From Flabesymbios commensalis (taxonomy: Eukaryota > Annelida > Polychaeta > Terebellida > Flabelligeridae), in assembly GCA_964017125.1 (NCBI GenBank), contig OZ024909.1, positions 78,630,830 to 78,694,829 on the forward strand: 64,000 bases of DNA, read 5' to 3'. Positions 16,757 to 29,600 of the stretch are shown piece by piece. The notes under the pieces are model-generated. The model saw nothing but the letters and a program-made list of their open reading frames with translations, was not told where the DNA came from and made no database searches. Position 1 is the first letter of the stretch. Every line of letters starts with the position of its first letter. The translations under genes were made by a program, and so were the position numbers.

Positions 16757-17852
16757 TTGTACCACACCCACTTTGACATGTAGTCAGATAGACGTGTGTT
16801 TGTACCACACCCATCTGGACATGTAGTCAGATAGACGTGTGTCTGTACCACACCCATCTAGACATGTAGTCAGGTAGACTTGTGTTTGTAGACACCACAC
16901 CCATCAAGACATGTAGCCTGGTACACGTGTGTTTGTACCACACCCATCTAGACATGTAGCCTGGTACACGTGTGTTTGTACCACACCCATCTAGACATGT
17001 AATCAGATATACGTGTGTTTGTACCACACCCATCTAGACATGTAGTCATGTAGACTTGTGTTTGTAGACACCACACCCATCAAGACATGTAGCCTGGTAC
17101 ACGTGTGTTTGTACCACACCCATCTAGACATGTAGCCTGGTACACGTGTGTTTGTACCACACCCATCTAGACATGTAGTCAGATATACGTGTGTTTGTAC
17201 CACACCCATCTAGATATGTAGTCAGATAGATGTGTGTTCGAAGACACCACCCCCATCTAGACATGTAGTCAGATAGACGTGTGTTTGTACCACACTCATC
17301 TAGACATGTAGGCAGATATACGTGTGTTTCTACCACACCCATCTAGACATGTAGGCAGATATACGTGTGTTTGTGCCACACCCATCTGGACATGTAGTCA
17401 GATAAACGTGTGTTTCTACCACACCCATCTAGACATGTAGGCAGATATACGTGTGTTTGTACCACACCCATCTAGGCATGTAGTCAGATAGAATGTGTGT
17501 TTGTGGAAACCACACCCATCTAGACATGTAGTCAGATAGACGTGTGTTTGTGGAAACCACACCCATCTAGACATATAGTCAGATAGAATGTGTGTTTGTA
17601 GAAACCACACCCATCTAGACATGTAGTCAGATAGACGTGTGTTTGTGGAAACCACACCCATCTAGACATGTAGTCAGATAGACGTGTGTTTTTACCACAC
17701 CCATCTAGGCATGTAGTCAGATAGACGTGTGTTTGTACCACACCCATCTAGACATGTAGTCAGATAGACGTGTGTGTGTACCACATGCAGTACACGTGTG
17801 CTAATTCACGCCACGCCCACCCAGATATGTAGTGAGGTAGACATGCGTTTGC
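16757..17852. repeat. 43-bp minisatellite, array 1
   Basis: About 25 units of 43-48 bp contain ACCACACCCATCTAGACATG, TAGTCAGATAGACGTG and TGTTTGTA, with optional GACA/GAAA insertions. The same satellite forms 45248-46035, with similar flanking sequence (GCGTTTGCAGRYAAAACATT after the array) in both. Minus-strand reading frames rich in CLDGCGTN are period artefacts. Confidence 0.93.
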
Positions 17853-17934
17853 AGGTAAAACATTGTCATAGATCTAGATGATGACATATAACATTATATA
17901 GCCATGAAAACATATTTAGGCTATATAGCGGATC

Positions 17935-19440
17935 AATGTATCATAGTGTAGTGGTTAAGCTCCCATAATGGAACCATTGTGCATTTTATGATTAAAGCAT
18001 GAAACTTCCACCATTATTAGTACATATCCTGTAGTTTATTTTAAGATGTGGAGGTAAGTTAGATTTGACCCCTGGTGACCTCTAGAGGTCATTGACATTG
18101 AAAGGTCAAAATATCTAATTGCGAAGCTAAAAAGTGGTGAAAATTGTGTATTACAATATCTATGAAATGTTTTTGCATTCCATAAGTATGCGAAATACTC
18201 TAAGAGACTCTTGTTAATCATACAAATACCATCAAGGTCATGTCAAGGTTATTTTAGGGTCATTTGAAGGTCAAAATGGCCACAAATAGTGAAAATATCC
18301 ACTTTTAATCAATTTAAACAATACTAGTGGTGCAGTCATCTATTACAAAGGATTACTTTTGACACAGTCTTGGTCAGATATCTTTTCCATGCGCATTTTG
18401 GGAGATTGAGGGCAGTATCTAACTTGGGGGGGGGATACACCCTAAATATTCCCCTTACTACACCCTTTCCTAAATGTTTAATTGGACGAGCAAAATTACA
18501 GTTTGCAGCAGCTGTTAAACATCAGTTTGGGCTCCCGTGGAAGACTATTGATGCATAATTGGGCTATGAAGTCTAACATGGGTTGAGATTATGTTTTACT
18601 GGGATAACGACGAAAAACAAGGTCAAGGTCATATCAAAGTCATTTCAAGGTCATACTGTCAAAAATATGTAAAAAAAAAATCACAAAGTTCGGCAAAATA
18701 CTTGGGTCATAGTGTACTCGCTAAGCTCCCATAATAAAACAAGTGTGCATTTTATGATTAAAGTATGAAACTTCTACCATTATTGGCACATATCCTGATC
18801 TTTATTTTAAATTGTGGAGGTGAGCTAGATTTGACCCCTAATGACCTCTAGCGGTCATCTACATCGAAAGGTCATATAAGCATTCGCAATGCCAAAAGTG
18901 GTGAAAATTGTGTATTACCGGGTACCATATTTATAAACTATTTTTGTATTCCAGAAATATGTCAAATGCACAGTGAGACTACTATTATTGATAAAAATAA
19001 CACCAAGGTCATAGCAAAGTTACATCAAGTTCATTTCAAGGTCAAAATCGCACAAAAATGTGAAAATATCCCCTTTATATAAAATTCAACGCGGTTAATG
19101 ATGCAATTAACTATTACAAAGACTGATTTTGAGATATTATTGGTCAGACATATTTTCCACAAAAAATTTCAAGAAATTGAGGGCAGTGTCAACCTTGGGA
19201 GGGGTATCACACCCTCATTCCCCTTATTACACTCATTTCCCAATGATTAATTGTACGAGCAAAAATTGCATCTTGCAGCATTGTGAAACATCAGCTTGGG
19301 CTCCCATGGCAAAATATCAATACATAATTGGGTTATGAAGGATCATATGGTTTCAACTGTGTTTTACTGCGGTACCGTCTGAAAGCAACGTACATGTCAT
19401 ATCAAGGTCACTTAAAGGTCAAACTGGCAAAAATCCTAAA
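17935..19440. repeat. ~770-bp tandem duplication rich in AGGTCA
   Basis: Two diverged copies (about 17935-18705 and 18706-19440) share TTTTATGATTAAAG, ACCATTATTRGYACATATCC, TTTGACCCCT, GGTCATTTCAAGGTCA-like words and AAACATCAGYTTGGGCTCCC. A third copy lies inverted at 23130-23880. The words TGACCTCTAGAGGTCA and AAGGTCA recur many times. No protein is evident. Confidence 0.8.
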
Positions 19441-20026
19441 AATATATACTCTCACTTACTTACAACTCCGTTGACCTCTTGAAATTGAGTTTTTATTTGC
19501 AGAACATGTATGAGATTGATAATTTGTATTGATAGTTTTAACACACAGTGATTATATGTATCAATATATTATATTAAAATACACACCTTTGAAATGATCT
19601 TAACTTGACCTTAAAAGCACAATTTTATGAAGCCGATGTCAACTGTAACCGCCATGTACATCGATTGGTTCATATAATACAAGATAAAAATACTCCGCCC
19701 CTCCCTTGTAATCGAATGTGCTCCCCTTGTGTAGAATACAAGTGAACAAGTAGATTATTACTGATCATATGCGTAATGAATAGATGGTGCAATTATGTAA
19801 TTATCACGGCGTGTAATACTCTGAGAGAGGGATTTTTAATAAGAAGAATTGGCAAAAGCATAATAATTTCGGCGATTTCTTAGCAGCCATTTTGATTTTT
19901 TTTTAATTCTCAAAGATTAGAGCTCTACATCCGCCCAGATATCAATACAGGCGTGGATAATTCAAAGAGCAAAAACTATATCAGCCAAAACAAAGTGTTT
20001 TTATTACAATAAGATTTTTTATCAAT

Positions 20027-22168
20027 CCCTTATAACATCTACTAATCCGTTATAACGGTCTACTAATCCGTTTTAGCGGTATAATATTCCGTTATAACGG
20101 ACTAGTTTTTCGTTATAGCGGTAGAGTATTTCATTATAACCGTCTACTAATCCGTTATAACGGTCTACCATCCCGTTATAACGGTCTCGTATTTCGTTAT
20201 GACGGTCTAGTATCACGTTATAACGGTATACTAATCCGCTATAACGGTATATTATTCCGTTATAACGGTCTAGTATTTCATTATAACAGCCTACTATTCC
20301 GTTATAACGGTCTAGTATTTCGTAATAACGGTATACTATTCCGTTATAACGGTTCAGTATTTCGTGATGACGGTCTACTAATCCGCTATAATGGTCTACT
20401 ATTCCGTTATAACGGGCTAAGAATCCGTTATAACGGTCTACTATTCCGTTATAGCGATCAAGTATTCCGTTATAACGATATATTATATCGTTATAAAGGT
20501 TTAGTATCTCGTTATAACGGTCTACTATTTCGTTATAACGGTCTACTTATCCGTTATAACTGTCTACTATCCCGTTATAACGGTCTAGTATTTCGCTATG
20601 ACGGTCTAGTATCACGCTATAACGGCCTACACATACGTTATAACAGCTTAATAATCTGCTAAAACGATCTAAAATTCCGGTATAACGGTCTAGAATTTCT
20701 TTATAACGGTCTGCTTATCCGTTATAACGGTATACTGTCCCGTTATAACGGCCTAGTTTTTCCTTATGACGGTCTGTTATCACGTCATAACGGTCTACTA
20801 TTCCGTTATGACGATCTACTAATCCGCTATAACGGTCTAGTATTTAATTATAACTGCCTACTATTCCGTTATAACGGTCTAGTATTTCGTTATAGCGGTC
20901 TACTATTACGTTATAACGGTTTAGTATTTCGTTATAATGGTCTACTATCCCGTTATAACGGTCTAGTATTTCGCTATGACGGTCCACTAATCCGTTATAA
21001 TGGTCTACTATTCCGTTATAACGGTCTAATCATCCGTTAAAACGGTCTACTATTCCGTTATAGCGATCAAGTATTCCGTTATAACGATATATTATATCGT
21101 TATAAAGGTTTAGTATCTCGTTATAACGGTCTACTATTTCGTTATAACGGTCTACTTATCCGTTATAACTGTCTATTATCCCGTTATAACGGTCTAGTAT
21201 TTTGCTATGACGGTCTAGTATCACGCTATAACGGCCTACACATCCGTTATAACGGCTTATTAATATGTTAAAACGGTCTACTATCCCGTTATAACGGTTG
21301 AGTATTTCTTCATAACGGTCTGCTAATCTGTATAACGGTCTACTATTCCGTTATAACGGTCTAGTATTTCATTATAACTGTCTACTATTCCGTTATAACG
21401 GTCTAGTCTTTGTTATAACGGTCTACTATCCCGTTATAACGGTTTAGTATTTTGTCATAACGGTCTCCTATCCGGTTATCACGGTCTAGTATTTCGTTAT
21501 GACGGTCTAGTATCACGTTATAACAGTCTACTAATCTGTTATAACTGTTTACTAATCCGTTATAATGGTCTACTAATCCGTTAAAACGGTCTACCAATAC
21601 TTTATAACGGTCTACTATTCCGTTATAACGGTATACTCTTCCGTTATAACGGTCTGGTATCTCGTTATAACGGTCTACTATTTCGTTATAACGGTTTACT
21701 AACCCGTTATAACTGTCAGACAATTATAACGGATTAGTCTGTCTACTAGACAGTCTGTCTACTATCCCGTTATAACGGTCTAGTATATTGTTATGACGGT
21801 CTGTTATCACGTCATAATGGTCTACTATTCCGGTATAACGGTCTACTATTCCGTTATAACGGTCTAGTATTTCATTATAACAGTCTGTTATAACGGAAGA
21901 CTAGCCCGTTATAACGGTCTACTATTCCGTTATACCTTTTTAGTATTTTGTTATAACGGTCTACTATCCCGTTATAACGGTCTAGTATTTCGTTATATGG
22001 CATTCTAGTATCACGTTATAACGGCCTACAAATCCGTTATAACGGCGAACTAATTTGTTATAACGGTCTACGATTCCGTTATAACGGTATAGTATTTCGT
22101 TATAACGGTCTACTATTCCGTTATAACGGTCTAGTATTTTGTTATGGCTATGGCGGTCTAGTATTGAA
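20027..22168. repeat. 21-bp satellite on the palindrome CCGTTATAACGG
   Basis: About 100 units of ~21 bp have a perfect 12-bp dyad CCGTTATAACGG plus a spacer such as TCTACTATT or TCTAGTATTT. There is point variation, and longer blocks recur: the stretch with AGCGATCAAGTATTCCG occurs near 20452 and 21061, about 609 bp apart. The 21-bp period leaves one minus-strand frame open (RYNGIVD heptads, 21403-21723); it is not a gene. Confidence 0.95.
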
Positions 22169-22365
22169 TTATGAAATGAATACCGAACGATGTAATAATC
22201 GGTTTTATTATATCATGGTGACAGCCAGGGTCTTAGAGCGACACAATCATTTTAGCCTGATTATGTCGTTTTAATTTAGCGAGAAAATTAGGCAGTCATG
22301 ATATCGATATTTTGCCGAGCTATCTGACAAATTGATGTAGCCTTGAAATTAATTTTAGTATCTGG

Positions 22366-22685
22366 TATGTTTAAAAAATCACCTGCACATCTCCATATCG
22401 TGGAGAATTTTGATTGTAAAATTTGACTACTTTCTCACAAAGTTTGAGTTTTGTGGTCACAATAAATTATGAAGTTGATTTGTGGCGGCCTTTTTAAATT
22501 TCAGTGAAATCTTGAACACATTGCCTGTACATCTCCATATTGTGGGGAATGTGATTGTAAGATTTGGATAATTTCTGATTAAGGTTTTGAGTTTTTGCGC
22601 CCACAACAAATTATGAAGTTGAACTCTGGGAGATATTTTGGCATTTTGGTAGCATGTTTAAAAAATCACTTGCACCCATAAAAAT
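22366..22685. repeat. ~160-bp imperfect tandem duplication
   Basis: CACATCTCCATATCGTGGAG, GATTGTAARATTTG and AATTATGAAGTTGA occur twice about 160 bp apart. A third start appears at about 22660. Nothing coding is seen from 22170 to 23130; a C run lies at about 22717. Confidence 0.65.
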
Positions 22686-23129
22686 CAAGTGCCGTCTGAT
22701 AGATCCCGGTGCGACTAAGCCCCCCCCCCCCCTTCCCCTACGGACGTGTGATAAAAACCTGCTCACCACTTCTATTAGGATATTAGGGTCACTCTAACAT
22801 TATATACAATTCAACGTTCTAACCGATCAGTTATAATCAATATAAATGGCCATCATTTTCTCTCAATTTATTTGGTCTCAATTCTAACAACTTCCAGCTA
22901 CCTGGAACATTAGACTGGAGAGACTTGTTAAAGGTGATGGCATCAACGCCATATACCTATGTCTCACATGGCTTACACCATGCATCTATCTGCAGTAGGC
23001 CTATAGATAAAAATGTTTAAATTATCAGATATGGCTCACCTGCATATTAAGTTAGGTTGATGTAGATAGATGTGATTCTAGAAGAAAGTGTATAGGGCCT
23101 ACATGCCACCAGACTGAAGCTCAGGCTCC

Positions 23130-23880
23130 TTTAAGTGAGGACACATTTGAAAATCATGGTAACAGTTTTTGCCAGTTTGACCTTGAAATGACCTTGACAT
23201 GACCTTCAAATTGCTTTCGGATGGTACTCCAGTAAAATACAACCCCACCCCATGTCAAACTTCATAACCTAATTATTTGTCAATATTTTGCTATGGGAGC
23301 CCAAGCTGATGCTCTACAATGCTGCATAATTGTAATTTGGCCTGTACAACTAAATATTGAAGAAGGAGTGTAATAAGTGAGATACCTAGCCTCCTTGCCA
23401 AGGTTGTAACAGCATTAAATATCCTAAATGTGTGTGGAAAATACATAGGACGAAGGATATGTCAAAACCAGTCCCTTGTAATAAATGATTGTACAACAAC
23501 AGCGTGGAAATTGATAAAAAGTGAACATTTTCTGCCAGTTTGACCTTTAAATGACCTTGGTGTAACCTTGACATGACCTTGATGTTATGTTTATCATTCA
23601 AAGCAGTCTCTTCGAGTATTTGACACACTTTTGGGACACAGAAACAAATCATAGACATTGTACTATACAATTTTAACTACTTTTTGGCTATGCCAGTGAA
23701 TATTTTGACCTTTCGAGGTCAATGACCTTTAGAGGTCATCAGACGTCAAATCCAGTTTACCTCCACATCTAAAAATGACCCTTAGGATATGTTCTACAAG
23801 TGGTAGAAATGTCATGCTTTAATCATAAAATGCACAATAGGTTAACTTATCTACTACACTATCATATTTGTTCGTGACAT
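23130..23880. repeat. Inverted copy of the ~770-bp AGGTCA-rich unit
   Basis: Read on the minus strand it matches 17935-19440: GGGAGCCCAAGCTGATG, CATTTTATGATTAAAGCATG (both as complements) and TGACCTTTAGAGGTCA-like words. With the direct copies it brackets the 21-bp satellite. Confidence 0.75.
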
Positions 23881-24689
23881 TATATCGATACCTGTTGATA
23901 GTTTTCATCATATTTTTATACAAAGTGTTTGTTCTCAGCTTTTTACACACTTGTCTTTCACTGCTAATAACGACTTTTGTCTTTTTTTATCCCTTTTATT
24001 AGCCAAATAAATCAGTTTCATTTCGTTCTAAATTTGTATTTAAATATAAAGATTTGCAAATTGTTGGTTTCAAATTAAATAAATATAAGTAATTTTCACC
24101 GACATGAAGCTAAATAAGATACCTTAGCAGGACAAAGAGATAGTAGATGTATATATTCAGGCGCCCCTGCAGGTATATGCAATGTATGTAACTGTGTGCA
24201 TTCACATTTTCGAATAATCTGTTTTCAGGAACCCTTTCGTGACTGCAGAAAAAACATTCCTTTACGGCCACGATAACAGCTTTAGTTGGAGGTGTAGCAA
24301 ACGCAAGCACTATTTTCGCGGTGTTTCACGCTCAGCCACAACCCTGTTCAACGTTAGGGCAAAAACATAATCAAAGCTCGATCGAATTATCTAATTGGCC
24401 TAATTCTAAACAGTTATAAAATTGCGACAATTTTACTCCACCCTATGGCTGTGTAACATGAAATTGACGGAGAAGGTTGGGCCTGCGATCAATAGCAATT
24501 TGAGGAATTGGATAAAACTTCCAGGGCGTGTTCTAACACCATGTTTTGCTAAAACAATTGCAGCTTCGTTGTTAGGTAGCAAGCTGGACAATTAGTGTAG
24601 CTCTTGCCTGTTCAACGTCACTGAAAACGAGATATCAAAGCTGAAGGATGCATAAAACTGTTTGGCGTGAGTTGTGATAAAGTCTACCC

Positions 24690-25185
24690 GTTTTTGTCAC
24701 ATAACTCATCTTCTTTATTATTTGCCTGTTTATCTGTTCGCTGCAAAATCAAATTTAAACTGTGTTCCCTGACCTACCAGGCTCTGATCCGTGGACAACC
24801 AGTGTATATTCGGAACATGCTTCAGCCATCGCAAAAGGTACAGACACTTCGCTCCAGTGATCGGGATCAGCTGCATGCTATACGTGTCAGAACTTCAGTA
24901 GGCAACAAAACCTTTTCTGTTGTACCTGTATCTGAACTTTGGAATTAATTTCCTTTAGAAATACACTGTGCAAAAAACATGAATAAGTTTCCGGAGGAAA
25001 TTGAAAATATAGTTTTTTGGCCAGGCTTTTCCGACTTAAATTCGTGTTGGTTCGGTTGGCTCGAACGACAAACGCAAACGGTTTCACTATGTTTCATTTT
25101 ACGATTATGTTTGTTGCGCCTCTGAGCTGGGATCAACGAAGATTTAGGCTCAATAGAAGTTTATGATTATTATTATCAATAAAGA
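24690..25185 (+). mobile_element. LINE 3' fragment (same family as 13.9-14.8 kb)
   Basis: RCKIKFKLCSLTYQAL, LRSSDRDQLHAIRVRTS and TFSVVPVSELWN follow the end of the reverse transcriptase. The stop after the LWN motif and later frame breaks show decay. The 3' end is GCGCCTCTGAGCTGGGATC ... CAATAGAAGTTTATGATTATT. Confidence 0.78.
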
Positions 25186-26611
25186 CATAGCATGAAAATG
25201 ACTAAACTTCTAAAAGACCATACCCAGACACGAGCAATGTATTCATCATATAACATGTCATGCAATGTCATATTAAACATACATTTTCCCATGAGTAAAC
25301 AATATATTTTTTTTCCAGCATGTTCTGCTAAATACTTGATAATCTGTTTTTTTACTAGTAGGTATATGTGAAGTATTGTATTAAAAAAAACAGTTAGCTA
25401 GCTGGTAGCTAGTTGAATGTTACGATAAAGGACAGCAGTATAGAATAGCAGTGTTTAATAAAATCCTATATTAGGTATAACTCTCAGAAATAATTCATTT
25501 AAAAAGAAGCTTTACAAAATACATCACAGTGTGTCCTTAATAAAAATTGCATATCATTCCGAAGCCTCATGGCAAACGGGTGGTCTTTTTTAGAGCGATG
25601 ATTGGATGGCAAAGCCTGTGTCAAATTATTCCCGTTTATCCTAATTGACATTTTAAATTAAAATGTAGTATTTTTCAGTGCTGTGTTTCGCTACTATTAC
25701 TATGGAAACGGAAAATCACAATTCAAAAACGTTATTGTTGTTTTAATTTAATTTTCAAACAATATTTATTAAAATATCAGATATCGAACTAAAGACTGTG
25801 CACCACTGATATCTGTGTTAGCCATATGGCTCTTGAATAACCTTTTATACAAAACAAATCGATAAGGTACTTCTTTTAAGCTAGTCTGACAGAAACATTT
25901 TACCGTATGTATACATTACATGTACATGTATTGTACATGTAAGTGTTAGCAAATATCTTTGCCTGTGTGAAGGACTCACAGGACAACTATCTGCTGTATT
26001 GTTAGGTTTCTGTGAAGTAGCCTATCAGCAACAGTTACCTTTTCTATATTTATAAAAACAAATACATGAAACTTTTGCTTATTGTTCATCCTAACAAATC
26101 ATACCAATAATTTCATTTTCATGCGATATTTTGGACCATGTGCGACTTACGCCCAGGCAGATGTTTTTCATCGTGGTTGTGAATTATACACTGTGGTCCC
26201 AACTGTTCAAAGGCAGGGAGCGTGTATTATGCTTAAAGTGATTTATCAATCAATTAACGGGTTATAAACCGATTTTCATGACAATTTACAAGCATTCTGT
26301 TTTAGTGATGCTGCGAATGCTCTGAAGTACGCACTGAAGTACGCACTGAACATGATTGTTTTTTAACATGTAGTAAATTTCGATCTTTATAAACGCACCA
26401 CACTTTATTTCAGAATTGCATTACATATCAAATGGTATGTTTTTCAAAATACCAACTAAAATTGTCAGAGTTGTCGCCACATGATAATAGTATGTGTAGT
26501 GTAACATTACAAGAAAATTGGTTGAAAATTAGGAAATTAGTAAAATTCATTCACCTCTGTTGAAATGTGAATCTGACTATAGATATAACTCATTCTCAAA
26601 TGGTAATTTTA
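25186..26611. other. Unique-looking spacer, paralogous to 47.2-47.76 kb
   Basis: No gene is recognised. ACTAAACTTCTAAAAGACC, ACACGAGCAA and TTCCAGCATGTTCTRCWAAA recur in the same order at about 47185-47490. The two stretches are therefore copies of one spacer within a larger duplication. The small frame at 26082-26267 has no recognisable content. Confidence 0.55.
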
Positions 26612-29600
26612 AAAGAATGATAGACTGTGGCCCTGACAATGGGAGGTTTACGATAGACTGTTGAGAGTGGGAGGTTTAATGATATACTGCGGACCTAACA
26701 GTGGGAGGTTTAATGATAGAATGTGGATCTGACAGTGGAAGGTTTAATGATAGACTGTGGACCTAACAGTGGGAGGTTTAACAGAGAATGATAGACTGTG
26801 GACCTGACAGTGGGAGGTTTAATGATAGACTGTAGACCTGACAGTGGGAGGTTTAACAGAGAATAATAGACTGTGAACCTGACAGTGGGAGGTTTAACAT
26901 AGAATGATAGACTGTGGACGTGACAGTGGGAGATTTAACAGAGAATGATAGACTGTGGACCTGACAGTGGAAGGTTTAACATAGAATGATAGACTGTGGA
27001 CGTGACAGTGGGAGATTTAACAGAGAATGATAGACTGTGGACCTGACAGTGGGAGGTTTAACAGAGAATGATAGACTGTGGACGTGACAGTGGGAGGTCT
27101 AACAGAGAATGATAGACTGTGGACCTGACAGTGGAAGGTTTAACAGAGAATGATAGACTATGGACCTGACAGTGGGAGGTTCAACAGAGAATGATAGACT
27201 GTGGACCAGACAGTGGGAGGTTTAACAGAGAATGATAGACTATGGACCTGACAGTGGGAGGTTTAACATAGAATGATAGACTGTGGACCTGACAGTGGGA
27301 GGTTTAACAGAGAATGATGGACTGTGGACCTGACAGTGGGAGGTTTAACAGAGAATGATAGACTGTGGACCTGACAGTGGGAGGTTTAACAGAGAATGAT
27401 GGACTGTGGACCTGACAGTGGGAGGTTTAACATAGAATGATAGACTGTGGACCTGACAGTGGGAGGTTTAACATAGAATGATAGACTGTGGACCTGACAG
27501 TGGGAGGTTTAACATAGAATGATAGACTGTGGACGTGACAGTGGGAGGTCTAACAGAGAATGATAGACTGTGGACCTGACAGTGGGAGGCTTAATGATAG
27601 ACTGTGGACTTGACAGTGGGAGGTTTAACAGAGAATGATGGACTGTGGACCTGACAGTGGGAGGTTTAACAGAGAATGATGGACTGTGGACCTGACAGTG
27701 GGAGGTTTAGCATAGAATGATAGACTGTGGACCTGACAGTGGGAGGTTTAACAGAGAATGATAGACTGTGGACCTGACAGTGGGAGGTTTAACAGAGAAT
27801 GATAGACTGTGGACCTGACAGTGGGAGGTTTAACAGAGAATGATAGACTGTGGACCGGACAGTGGGAGGTTTAACAGAGAATGATAGACTGTGGACCTGA
27901 CAGTGGGAGGTTTAACACAGAATGATAGACTGTGAACCTGACAGTGGGAGGTTTAATGATAGACTGTGGACCTGACAGTGGGAGGTTTAACAGAGAATGA
28001 TAGACTGTGGACCTGACAGTGGGAGGTTTAACACAGAATGATAGACTGTGAACCTGACAGTGGGAGGCTTAATGATAGACTGTGGACCTGACAGTGGGAG
28101 GTTTAACAGAGAATGATAGACTGTGGACCTGACAGTGGGAGGTTTAACAGAGAATGATAGACTGTGGACCTGACAGTGGGAGGTTTAACAGAGAATGATA
28201 GACTGTGGACCTGACAGTGGGAGGTTTAACAGAGAATGATAGACTGTGGACCTGACAGTGGGAGGTTTAACACAGAATGATAGACTGTGAACCTGACAGT
28301 GGGAGGTTTAATGATAGACTGTGGACCTGACAGTGGGAGGTTTAACAGAGAATGATAGACTGTGGACCTGACAGTGGGAGGTTTAACACAGAATGATAGA
28401 CTGTGAACCTGACAGTGGGAGGCTTAATGATAGACTGTGGACCTGACAGTGGGAGGTTTAACAGAGAATGATAGACTGTGGACCTGACAGTGGGAGGTTT
28501 AACAGAGAATGATAGACTGTGGACCTGACAGTGGGAGGTTTAACAGAGAATGATAGACTGTGGACCTGACAGTGGGAGGTTTAACAGAGAATGATAGACT
28601 GTGGACCTGACAGTGGGAGGTTTAACAGAGAATGATAGACTGTGGACCTGACAGTGGGAGGTTTAACAGAGAATGATAGACTGTGAACCTGACAGTGAGA
28701 GGTTTAATGATAGACTGTGGACCTGACAGTGGGAGGTTTAACAGAGAATGATAAACTGTGGACCTGACAGTGGGAGGTTTAACAGAGAATGATAGACTGT
28801 GGACCTGACAGTGGGTGGTTTAACAGAGAATGATAGACTGTGGACCTGACAGTGGGAGGTTTAACAGAGAATGATAGACTGTGGACCTGACAGTGGGAGG
28901 TTTAACAGAGAATGATAGACTGTGGACCTGACAGTGGGAGGTTTAACAGAGAATGATAAACTGTGGACCTGACAGTGGGAGGTTTAACAGAGAATGATAG
29001 ACTGTGGACCTGACAGTGGGAGGTTTAACAGAGAATGATAGACTGTGGACCTGACAGTGGGAGGTTTAACAGAGAATGATAGACTGTGGACCTGACAGTG
29101 GGAGGTTTAACAGAGAATGATAGACTGTGGACCGGACAGTGGGAGGTTTAATGATAGACTGGGGACCTGACAGTGGGAGGTTTAACAGTGAATGATAGAC
29201 TGTGAACCTGACAGTGAGAGGTTTAATGATAGACTGTGGACCTGACAGTGGGAGGTTTAACAGAGAATGATAAACTGTGGACCTGACAGTGGGAGGTTTA
29301 ATGATAGACTGTGGACCTGACAGTGGGAGGTTTAACAGAGAATGATAGACTGTGGACCTGACAGTGGGAGGTTTAACAGAGAATGATAGACTGTGGACCT
29401 GACAGTGGGAGGTTTAACAGAGAATGATAGACTGTGGACCTGAGAGTGGGAGGTTTAACAGAGAATGATAGACTGTGGACCTGACAGTGGGAGGCTTAAC
29501 AGAGAATGATAGACTGTGAACCTGACAGTGGGAGGTTTAACAGAGAATGATAGACTGTGAACCTGACAGTGAGAGGTTCAATGATAGACTGTGGACCTGA

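Noticed and set aside
16827-17747. Minus-strand frames rich in CLDGCGTN
   Set aside because: They are products of the 43-bp minisatellite; no start or domain makes sense.
21403-21723. Minus-strand heptad frame (RYNGIVD)
   Set aside because: It is the 21-bp satellite read in its one open frame.
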